Source: Chloroflexota bacterium
GTDB lineage: Bacteria; Chloroflexota; Dehalococcoidia; DSTF01; RBG-16-68-14
Assembly: GCA_022573935.1 (NCBI GenBank)
Contig: JACZTE010000009.1
Span: forward strand, 1-11,721
Length of the DNA: 11,721 bases
Reading direction: 5' to 3'
Shown here: piece by piece, positions 7,161 through 11,721 of the stretch
Position numbering within the stretch: the first letter of the stretch is position 1
Layout: each line of letters begins with the position of its first letter
Notes under the pieces: generated by a model
What the model saw: the letters and a program-made list of their open reading frames with translations, nothing else
Database searches by the model: none
Told to the model about the DNA's origin: nothing
Position numbers and translations under genes: made by a program

Positions 7161-7373
7161 ATGGCGATTCGACGCGGTGTCCTCAAGGCCTTCGACAGCG
7201 GCACGTACCAGGCCAAGGTGCAGATAGCCGGCAGCCCGGCCGTCTACCTCGCGAGCACCCCGGTCGCCCGCAATATCGCCACCGCTGAGATGCAGACGGG
7301 CCGCAACGTCGCCGTCCAGTTCTTCGACGACCCCAACCCCCTGGACGCCGTCGTCATCGCGGTCTACACCTAG
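7161..7373 (+). CDS. Small OB-fold/spike-like phage protein
   Basis: 70 residues, with a strong ribosome site (GGGGGAAG) a few nt before the ATG and 11 nt after the hub-like gene. It is almost all beta: RRGVLKAFDSGTYQAKVQIA, VYLASTPVARNI, GRNVAVQFFDDPNPLDAVVI. The pattern of a short barrel with G.Y.AKVQI, then a hydrophobic strand ending DAVVIAVY, matches the OB-fold part of gpV/gp5-type baseplate spikes and other small tail proteins that follow the hub gene. It lacks a needle helix and a lysozyme domain. It is the last gene of the phage operon. Assignment by size, fold pattern and position only. Confidence 0.55.
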   Translation: MAIRRGVLKAFDSGTYQAKVQIAGSPAVYLASTPVARNIATAEMQTGRNVAVQFFDDPNPLDAVVIAVYT

Positions 7374-7429
7374 CCTGCCGCGCAGCGTTCGCGCCCGGCG
7401 TGTATAGAAGAGCCCCCAGCCGCATCGGG

Positions 7430-7438
7430 TGTTATAGT
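7430..7438 (+). promoter_or_regulatory. Extended -10 promoter candidate for ruvB
   Basis: TGTTATAGT is an extended -10 element (TG-N-TATAGT, 5/6 match to TATAAT), with no recognisable -35 at 16-18 bp. Initiation near 7445 would give a ~55-nt leader. A 5-bp inverted repeat (ATAGT/ACTAT) directly follows. Read-through from the phage operon 126 nt upstream is also possible. Confidence 0.4.
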
Positions 7439-7498
7439 GAGACTATCGAACGCTTGATGGGCCACTGGTCTGAGATCGCGGCCTATAAGGAATAGGCC

Positions 7499-8536
7499 AT
7501 GACGACTGATCGTATCCTGGCCGGCGCACACAAGGACGAGGACGACGTCCTCGAGACGTCGCTGCGGCCGCGTCGCCTGGACGACTACATCGGCCAGGAG
7601 AAGGTGAAGGACAACCTGCGCATCGCCATCGCTGCCGCCCAGCAGCGGGGCGAGCCCCTGGACCACGTTCTCCTCTACGGCCCGCCGGGCCTGGGCAAGA
7701 CCACGCTCGCCAACATCATCGCGAGCGAGATGGGGGTGAGCATTCGCACCACCTCCGGTCCCGCCATCGAGCGCCCGGGCGATCTGGCCGCCATCCTCAC
7801 CAACCTCCAGCAAGACGACGTGCTCTTTATCGACGAGGTGCATCGCCTGGCCCGCGCCGTGGAGGAGATCCTCTACCCCGCCATGGAGGACTATGCGCTC
7901 GACCTGGTGCTGGGGAAGGGCCCAGGCGCCCGCAGCGTGCGGCTGGCCCTGCCCACCTTCACGCTCATCGGCGCGACGACGCGATACGCGATGATGAGCC
8001 CGCCTCTACGCGATCGCTTCGGCGCAGTCTACCGGCTGGACTTCTACGAGACCGCTGCCATCGCCCAGATCGTGGACCGCTCCGCTCGCATCCTGGAGGT
8101 GGAGCTGGACGAAGGCGGGAGGGACGAGATCGCGCGCCGATCGCGGGGGACGCCTCGGGTGGCGAACCGCCTCCTCAGGAGGGTGCGGGACTTCGCGCAG
8201 GTGATGGCCGATGGCGCTATCACGGTAGAAGTGGCCCGCGAAGCGCTGGCTCGCCTCGAGATCGATGAGATCGGGCTGGACGAAGTGGACCACAAGGTGC
8301 TGCGCACGATCATCGATAAGTTCAACGGTGGACCGGTGGGACTAGACACGATCGCCGCCGCCATCTCAGAAGAGGCCGACACGATCATGGATGTGTACGA
8401 GCCGTACCTGCTGCAGATCGGCTTCATCCAGCGTACCCCGCGGGGCCGCGTGGTCACCCGCGGGGCGTATGAGCATCTGGGTCTGCCTCCCCACGGCCGC
8501 CCCAGCGCGGCAGGTCAGCCTGCCCTCTGGGATTGA
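7499..8536 (+). CDS. ruvB: Holliday junction branch-migration ATPase RuvB
   Basis: 345 residues, full length, with AAGGA 8 nt before the ATG. RuvB is the hexameric AAA+ motor that works with RuvA to move Holliday junctions for RuvC cleavage in recombination and fork repair. Visible motifs: the N-terminal [13 protein letters not shown], Walker [10 protein letters not shown] (61-69), Walker [13 protein letters not shown] (106-117), [11 protein letters not shown] (122-132), sensor 1 GATTRY (158-163), the arginine-finger segment PPLRDRFG (168-175), sensor 2 around [16 protein letters not shown], and the C-terminal winged helix ending [15 protein letters not shown] (306-320). ruvA and ruvC are not adjacent on the right and do not lie upstream, so ruvB stands alone here. 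It directly follows a phage structural operon and converges on csrA. Its sequence is fully typical of cellular RuvB. Confidence 0.98.
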   Translation: MTTDRILAGAHKDEDDVLETSLRPRRLDDYIGQEKVKDNLRIAIAAAQQRGEPLDHVLLYGPPGLGKTTLANIIASEMGVSIRTTSGPAIERPGDLAAILTNLQQDDVLFIDEVHRLARAVEEILYPAMEDYALDLVLGKGPGARSVRLALPTFTLIGATTRYAMMSPPLRDRFGAVYRLDFYETAAIAQIVDRSARILEVELDEGGRDEIARRSRGTPRVANRLLRRVRDFAQVMADGAITVEVAREALARLEIDEIGLDEVDHKVLRTIIDKFNGGPVGLDTIAAAISEEADTIMDVYEPYLLQIGFIQRTPRGRVVTRGAYEHLGLPPHGRPSAAGQPALWD

Positions 8537-8555
8537 TCCGGCGCCGCAGGGTGAG

Positions 8556-8595
8556 CCTGAAGCAGCCTTCCCCGAAGGCGTTACGCTGCTTCAGG
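8556..8595. terminator. Double-stem hairpin between convergent ruvB and csrA
   Basis: Outer arms CCTGAAGCAG (8556-8565) and CTGCTTCAGG (8586-8595) pair perfectly over 10 bp. The 20-nt interior holds a second stem, CCTTC-CCC-GAAGG (8566-8578). It starts 19 nt after the ruvB stop and contains the csrA stop codon (8581-8583), so it fits a shared transcript-end structure. There is no U-tract. Confidence 0.55.
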
Positions 8596-8922
8596 ACTCT
8601 CTAAGGATGAGAGCGGACGGCCCTCCCGTCTCGAACGGTCGAGCCGTCCGCCCGGCCTTTCCTGCTGCGTCGATGTCCCCGCCTTTGCACCACCGACGCC
8701 ATCGCCGGAATGACCTCTCGCCTGATCTGGACTGACTGAGTTCCCGCTCCTGACCGGAGCGCCGTCGCCGGATCGCTGTACCAACTCGTCGCGTGCGATC
8801 AGCAAGTCGGCGGGCGCGTCAATGCCCAGCTTTACCCGCCGCCGTCCGATGCCGAGAACTTTGACGAATATGCGATCGTCAATCCAGAACCCCTCCTGTA
8901 GCTTTCGATCGATGACTAACAT
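8581..8922 (-). CDS. csrA: CsrA/RsmA-family RNA-binding regulator with long C-terminal tail
   Basis: 113 residues. The start is ATG at 8922, with GGAGGAGG 5 nt upstream; an in-frame GTG at 8937 is less likely. CsrA dimers bind GGA motifs in mRNA leaders and control translation or decay. The first 47 residues align without gaps to the known fold: MLVIDRKLQEGFWIDDRIFV, KVLGIGRRRVKLGIDAP, and LLIARDEL. Conserved points are Leu2, Arg6, Glu10, Ile14, VLG (22-24), Gly33, AP (36-37) and the key RNA-contacting Arg44. Family members are usually 60-75 residues, whereas here about 66 polar, Gly/Ser/Arg-rich residues follow, likely disordered. The tail DNA holds a 9-bp inverted repeat (8613-8621/8643-8651). 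The gene converges on ruvB and diverges from the first wHTH gene, sharing the 8923-9210 region. Confidence 0.85.
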   Translation of the reverse strand: MLVIDRKLQEGFWIDDRIFVKVLGIGRRRVKLGIDAPADLLIARDELVQRSGDGAPVRSGNSVSPDQARGHSGDGVGGAKAGTSTQQERPGGRLDRSRREGRPLSSLESPEAA

Positions 8923-8962
8923 CCGTGCCTCCTCCACACTTCCACACTCCCCGCGTCCTTAC

Positions 8963-9035
8963 GGCCTGGCCAGGCCAGCCCAACTCCACCACATGATCCC
9001 AACCGTCCGCCGCAACGTCGGGCCGGTCTGGCCAG
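8963..9035. promoter_or_regulatory. Paired CTGGCCAG palindromes upstream of the wHTH promoter (copy 1)
   Basis: A 14-bp perfect palindrome, GGCCTGGCCAGGCC (8963-8976), contains CTGGCCAG. The same 8-mer recurs at 9028-9035, 62 bp away (about six helical turns) and 30 bp before the -35. Both sites are kept in copy 2 (9613-9620, 9675-9682). They sit between divergent csrA and wHTH1. An operator pair is inferred. Confidence 0.35.
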
Positions 9036-9058
9036 GGTTCTCAGCATCACATTCCGCC

Positions 9059-9157
9059 TCAGGACTTGACGTATCGCGGTAGTGGAACTATATTACTGGA
9101 TGTGTGACGCTGGATTGTTCTTACCGGCAGTCCACTACCAGAGTCCTGATGCCGGTA
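9059..9157. promoter_or_regulatory. Nested inverted repeats around the wHTH promoter and leader (copy 1)
   Basis: Three perfect arm pairs are visible: TCAGGACT 9059-9066 with AGTCCTGA 9142-9149; GGTAGTGGA 9078-9086 with TCCACTACC 9131-9139; TACCGGCA 9122-9129 with TGCCGGTA 9150-9157. The left arms overlap the -35 and the spacer, the right arms lie in the leader, and the third pair could fold as an RNA hairpin. This suggests an operator for a dimeric repressor, perhaps the encoded wHTH protein. Confidence 0.45.
9066..9094 (+). promoter_or_regulatory. Strong sigma-70 promoter of first wHTH gene
   Basis: TTGACG (9066-9071), 17-bp spacer, TATATT (9089-9094). Initiation near 9101 leaves a leader of about 110 nt before ATG 9211. 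It is identical in the second copy at 9713-9741. Confidence 0.7.
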
Positions 9158-9210
9158 TCATACTTCCTAGTTGGTACCTTGTCAAGCCCCGCTAAAGGAT
9201 TGGTTTTGTT

Positions 9211-9513
9211 ATGGGAACTTGGGGGTTTCTTACCAATCACGCGCTGGTGCTGATCCATATCGCTAACCATCCTCGCTCCACCCTGCGGGAGATCGCGGCG
9301 GCGACTGGGATCACGGAGCGGTCGGCACTCACGATCCTGCGCATGTTGGAGGCAGATGAGATCGTCTCTCGACAGAAGGAAGGGCGTCGCAATCACTACC
9401 AGGTGGACTTCGCCGCCCTGATTGAGCACCAGAAGCAGGGGCCGTATACGCTCGGCGTACTGGCGGGGAACTTCATGGCGATGGCCGAGCGTCTCGAGGA
9501 AGCTCGCACCTAG
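9211..9513 (+). CDS. Short MarR/ArsR-like winged-helix transcriptional regulator, copy 1
   Basis: 100 residues. A DNA-binding winged helix fills nearly the whole protein: MGTWGFLTNHALVLIHIA (helix 1), STLREIAAATGI (helix 2), TERSALTILRMLEADEIVSR (recognition helix), then the wing EGRRNHYQVDF. The opening TWGFLTNH and the GRRN.Y wing are familiar from small stand-alone wHTH regulators of Actinobacteria and Chloroflexota. No effector or metal-site cysteines are present. The C-terminal ~30 residues (LGVLAGNFMAMAERLEEA) probably form a dimer helix. AAAGGA is 11 nt before the ATG, rather far for a ribosome site. Autoregulation through the inverted repeats at its own promoter is likely but inferred. 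The N-terminal 75 residues are close to those of the copy at 9858, while the C-termini differ. Confidence 0.85.
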   Translation: MGTWGFLTNHALVLIHIANHPRSTLREIAAATGITERSALTILRMLEADEIVSRQKEGRRNHYQVDFAALIEHQKQGPYTLGVLAGNFMAMAERLEEART

Positions 9514-9705
9514 CTCCTCTCCTCCCCAGCGGCTGGTGCTAGAGTACCCGGCGATCCCGGGCGATCTCGTTTCGGCTTTCTCTCGCGTGGCCTACCCCCG
9601 CGTCCTTACGGCCTGGCCAGGCCAGCCCAACTCCACCACATGATCCCAACCGTCCGCCGCAACGTCGGGCCGGTCTGGCCAGGGTTTCCAGCATCACGTT
9701 TCGCC

Positions 9706-9804
9706 TCAGGACTTGACGTATCGCGGTAGTAGAACTATATTACTGGATGTGTGACGCTGGATTGTGTTTACCGGCAGCCCACTACCAGAGTCCTGATGCC
9801 GGTA
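9706..9804. promoter_or_regulatory. Nested inverted repeats around the wHTH promoter (copy 2)
   Basis: Perfect pairs TCAGGACT 9706-9713 with AGTCCTGA 9789-9796, and TACCGGCA 9769-9776 with TGCCGGTA 9797-9804, are retained. The middle pair has one change in each arm (GGTAGTAGA 9725-9733; CCCACTACC 9778-9786), leaving a shared GGTAGT/ACTACC core. The two promoters may therefore bind the regulator with different strength. Confidence 0.4.
9713..9741 (+). promoter_or_regulatory. Sigma-70 promoter of second wHTH gene
   Basis: TTGACG (9713-9718), 17 bp, TATATT (9736-9741), the same as copy 1 except one spacer base. Leader length before ATG 9858 is again about 110 nt. Confidence 0.7.
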
Positions 9805-9857
9805 TCTTACTTCCTTAAATGTCCCTTGTCAAGCCCCGCTAAAGGATAGGTTTTGTT

Positions 9858-10148
9858 ATGGGAACTTGGGGGTTTCTTACCAATCACGCGCTGGTGCTGA
9901 TCCATATCGCCAACCATCCCCGCTCCACCCTGCGGGAGATCGCGGCGGCGTCTGGGATCACGGAGCGGGCGACGCTCACGATCCTGCGTATGTTGGAGGC
10001 AGATGAGATCGTCTCTCGACAGAGGGAGGGGCGTCGCAACCGCTACGAGGTAGACTTCGATGCGCTGAAGGAGCACCAGTTACAGGCGCCGTATACACTC
10101 TCCGAGCTGGTGGAGGGCATCATGGAGATCTTTCACCGCCTCCAGTAG
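9858..10148 (+). CDS. Short MarR/ArsR-like winged-helix transcriptional regulator, copy 2
   Basis: 96 residues, paralogue of the gene at 9211. Helices 1-3 and the wing are nearly the same (MGTWGFLTNHALVLIHIA; RATLTILRMLEADEIVSR; EGRRNRYEVDF). In the recognition-helix region SAL is replaced by ATL, and the wing changes NHYQ to NRYE, so DNA preference may have shifted slightly. The C-terminal part (LSELVEGIMEIFHRLQ) is clearly different from copy 1, which could favour homodimers over mixed dimers. Its 3' end faces the end of the minus-strand acyl-CoA dehydrogenase 26 nt away, with no hairpin between. Both copies look intact and functional. Confidence 0.85.
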   Translation: MGTWGFLTNHALVLIHIANHPRSTLREIAAASGITERATLTILRMLEADEIVSRQREGRRNRYEVDFDALKEHQLQAPYTLSELVEGIMEIFHRLQ

Positions 10149-10174
10149 GTCGTCTGGTTACCGTCCTGTCACCC

Positions 10175-11353
10175 TTACCCTCGCGGCAGTCCCAGGCCTC
10201 GTGTCGCGATGATGCTTCGTTGCACCTCGCTCGTGCCGCCGCCGATCGTTGCGGCAACCATCTGCACGTAGCTCTGCCCGATCTGGCCGTCCATGGGCGC
10301 GTAGGCTGAGCCCGGGCCCAGCTGGCCGAACGAGCCGAGCAGCCGCATCCCCGTGGAGGCGACGCGCTGGGCGAACTCGCTGCCGTAGAGCTTGGAGATA
10401 GAGGCCTCGTAGTTGGGGATGGCCCCCTGCGACTGTAGGTACGGGATGCGATAGGACATCCAGGTGCCCACGTGGAGCTCCACGTAGCGGTCGGCAAGTT
10501 CATTGCGTGTCTGTGGGTTGCGGCGCACTGCGGCGGACTGTTCCTGGAAGAGCGAGAGGTACTGCTCCAGCGTCCGGCGCGCGCGGGCGTAGAACTGGAT
10601 ACCGGAGCGTTCGAAGTCCAGCGCCACGGCTACGTGGTACCAGCCCCGGTTCAGATCGCCCACCAGGTTCTCTTTGGGGATGCGCACGTTGTCGAAGAAG
10701 ACCTCGTTGAATCCCGTCTGATTGGCCATGTTCACCAGCGGCCGGATGGTGACGCCCGGCGCGTCCATTGGTACGACGAAGGTGCTGATCCCTTTGTGCT
10801 TCGGCGCTTCGGGGTCGGTGCGGGCGGCCAGCCAGCCCAAGTCGGAGTATTGAGCGCCTGTGGTCCAGATCTTCTGGCCGTTGATCACGAAGTCATCGCC
10901 GTCTTGCACCGCACTGGTCTGGAGCGCGGCGAGGTCGGAGCCGGCTTCGGGCTCGGAGTAGAGGGTGCACCAGGTCACCTTGCCGGAGGTGATGTCAGGC
11001 AGGAAGCGCTGCTTCTGTTCCTCCGTGCCGTAGAGCATGATGGCCGGCCCCACCCAGGCGACGCCCATCCCCCCGCCGCCGGGCGCCGCGTGGTAGGAGA
11101 GCTCCTCGTTGTAGATGAGCTGCTGCATGTGCGAGGCTTCCAGGCCGCCGTGCTCCTTGGGCCAGGCCATGGCCAGCCACTTACGCTCGACCAGCTTCTT
11201 GGTCATGCGGCGGCCGATCTCCCGGGTCGATTCGCCCGCCTCCTCAGCGCCGAAGAAGTCGGCGCCTGCCCAATCGGCCGGCAGCTCCTGGCGCAGGAAC
11301 TCGCGCACCTCCTGGCGGAAGGCCTCTTCTTCGGGTGTCAGGCGAAAATCCAC
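10175..11353 (-). CDS. Acyl-CoA dehydrogenase (FadE/CaiA-like)
   Basis: 392 residues from a GTG with an excellent ribosome site (AAGGAGGT, 5 nt away). FAD-dependent alpha,beta-dehydrogenation of an acyl-CoA, with electrons passed to ETF. N-terminal helical domain: MDFRLTPEEEAFRQEVREFL. Middle beta domain: YSEPEAGSDLAAL (132-144), GQKIWTTGA (159-167). C-terminal domain: LDFERSGIQFYARARR and ATIGGGTSEVQRSIIATRGL. The usual catalytic Glu just before the G-T of (Y/E)GT is Gly372 here, while Glu248 in LDFER matches the base used by isovaleryl- and long-chain enzymes. This fits the mycobacterial-type FadE subgroup often acting on branched, sterol-derived or other bulky acyl-CoAs, some as heteromers with a second FadE. 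The substrate cannot be read from sequence. It lies 73 nt downstream of a DsbA/FrnE-like gene on the same strand. Confidence 0.95.
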   Translation of the reverse strand: MDFRLTPEEEAFRQEVREFLRQELPADWAGADFFGAEEAGESTREIGRRMTKKLVERKWLAMAWPKEHGGLEASHMQQLIYNEELSYHAAPGGGGMGVAWVGPAIMLYGTEEQKQRFLPDITSGKVTWCTLYSEPEAGSDLAALQTSAVQDGDDFVINGQKIWTTGAQYSDLGWLAARTDPEAPKHKGISTFVVPMDAPGVTIRPLVNMANQTGFNEVFFDNVRIPKENLVGDLNRGWYHVAVALDFERSGIQFYARARRTLEQYLSLFQEQSAAVRRNPQTRNELADRYVELHVGTWMSYRIPYLQSQGAIPNYEASISKLYGSEFAQRVASTGMRLLGSFGQLGPGSAYAPMDGQIGQSYVQMVAATIGGGTSEVQRSIIATRGLGLPRG

Positions 11354-11369
11354 GGTAAACCTCCTTTTG

Positions 11370-11409
11370 TAGAACCTAGAACCAGAACGTAGACCTAGAA
11401 CCTAGAATC
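11370..11409. repeat. Degenerate TAGAACC heptamer array
   Basis: About six units in a row: TAGAACC, TAGAACC, AGAACG, TAGACC, TAGAACC, TAGAATC. The array fills most of the gap between the DsbA-like gene and the dehydrogenase and ends 16 nt before the latter's GTG, next to its ribosome site. Slippage-prone DNA. A role in spacing or expression is possible but not shown. Confidence 0.75.
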
Positions 11410-11426
11410 GAGAAGCTGGGTGTTCG

Positions 11427-11720
11427 TTAGGACCCGGCTTTCGGCACGGCTCCCATGCGCCGCGCGATGTTCTCGAAGACGGCGTACTCCTGCGCGCCGA
11501 CGACGGGGAAGCGCACCTCGCCGTTCTCGAAGATGACGGTGGGCGTGCCCGTGACGCCCCAGCTTCGCGCCTCCTCCGTGCGCTCGTCTACCAGCGAGGC
11601 GTAGCGCCGCGACGCCAGCGCTTCGCTCAGGGCGTCGGCGTCGAGCCCGTTCGCCGCGCCCAGCTCCGCCAGCACCGCCGCGTCACCGATGTCTCGCCCC
11701 TCGCCGAAGTAGGCGTCGAA
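11427..11720 (-). CDS. DsbA/FrnE-family thioredoxin-fold protein, C-terminal part (5' end outside window)
   Basis: The frame is open to the right edge; 97 residues are visible, probably under half of a ~210-230 aa protein. The visible part begins FDAYFGEGRDIGD, then a helical stretch (AVLAELGAANGLDADALSEA), DERTEEARSWGVTGTPTVIF with the cis-proline of the thioredoxin fold, and a closing FENIARRMG helix. This order (AYF.EG.DI, GLD, A..WGV.GTPT) is that of DsbA-like oxidoreductases of the FrnE / 2-hydroxychromene-2-carboxylate isomerase group. The CXXC or equivalent active site would be upstream of the window, so redox activity versus isomerase or glutathione-transferase-like activity cannot be told. 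It may be co-transcribed with the acyl-CoA dehydrogenase that follows. Confidence 0.85.
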   Translation of the reverse strand, partial: FDAYFGEGRDIGDAAVLAELGAANGLDADALSEALASRRYASLVDERTEEARSWGVTGTPTVIFENGEVRFPVVGAQEYAVFENIARRMGAVPKAGS

Positions 11721-11721
11721 G

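Larger units (their letters stand above)
8949..9450 (+). repeat. Tandem duplication, copy 1 (regulatory region plus wHTH coding start)
   Basis: This stretch recurs at a constant offset of 647 bp (9596-10097) with no net indel. The first ~91 bases are identical in both copies. By eye the 262 non-coding bases differ at about 16 positions, and the first 240 coding bases at about 23. Similarity fades after the PYT codons of the wHTH gene. The left boundary is sharp, 26 bp upstream of the csrA start, so copy 1 also carries csrA upstream DNA. Confidence 0.95.
9514..9857 (+). other. Intergenic region between the two wHTH genes
   Basis: The first 82 bases (9514-9595) are unique and show no gene, clear terminator or repeat. 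From 9596 on, the region is copy 2 of the duplicated regulatory DNA, described separately. Confidence 0.7.
9596..10097 (+). repeat. Tandem duplication, copy 2
   Basis: Second copy of the unit at 8949-9450, offset 647 bp. Promoter hexamers, both CTGGCCAG sites and two of the three inverted-repeat pairs are unchanged. The largest cluster of changes (about six) falls in the leader at 9818-9825, just before the ribosome-site region. Confidence 0.95.

Noticed and set aside
7454..7489. TTGATG and TATAAG as a ruvB promoter
   Set aside because: The spacing is 24 bp, too long, and TATAAG overlaps the ribosome-site region. The extended -10 at 7430-7438 is better.
9121..10076. Pair of similar minus-strand frames (9121-9429 and 9807-10076)
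   Set aside because: They resemble each other only because they are antisense to the duplicated wHTH genes.
8949..10148. Insertion sequence or composite element
   Set aside because: No transposase, terminal inverted repeats around the unit or target-site duplications are seen. A simple tandem duplication explains the layout.
10472..11392. 306-aa open frame on the plus strand
   Set aside because: Antisense shadow of the acyl-CoA dehydrogenase, whose family match is unambiguous.

Overview
GC-rich bacterial DNA, most likely from an uncultured Chloroflexota (Dehalococcoidia-like) genome. This is inferred from the secreted dockerin-tailed proteins, the style of the short wHTH regulators, the acyl-CoA dehydrogenase type and the composition. 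No rRNA, tRNA or other decisive marker is present. Nothing resembling a CRISPR array, tRNA or transposase was seen.

Region 1 (1-7373) is a phage structural module interrupted by a reverse-strand cassette. It opens with the C-terminal part of a probable phage major capsid protein (to 385). It resumes at 3377 with a tightly coupled plus-strand operon: a degenerate GNAT-like protein, a DNRLRE-like protein, a head-tail adaptor-like protein, a large protein joining a sialidase-like propeller to a baseplate-hub-like half, and a 70-aa OB-fold/spike-like protein. Stops and starts overlap (TAGTG, ATGA) or are 4-11 nt apart. No tape-measure, sheath, tube or lysis gene is visible. Between capsid and operon, on the minus strand, lie two secreted proteins with C-terminal dockerin modules. 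Each has its own promoter-like TTGACA-17-TAGC site, and a perfect 14-bp terminator hairpin closes the cassette.

Region 2 (7430-8922) holds ruvB (Holliday-junction branch-migration motor), convergent with a csrA homologue. The csrA gene was found on the minus strand; it has a conserved 47-residue core, the RNA-contacting Arg44 and an unusually long tail. A double-stem hairpin lies between the two genes.

Region 3 (8949-10148) is a tandem duplication with a 647-bp offset. Each copy has about 260 bp of regulatory DNA (strong sigma-70 promoter, nested inverted repeats, CTGGCCAG palindromes, long leader) plus a ~100-aa winged-helix regulator. By eye the non-coding part is better conserved than the coding part.

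Region 4 (10175-11721), minus strand, holds an acyl-CoA dehydrogenase whose probable catalytic glutamate is at the alternative (helix G) position. Upstream of it, cut by the window edge, is a DsbA/FrnE-like thioredoxin-fold protein. A degenerate TAGAACC heptamer array lies between them.
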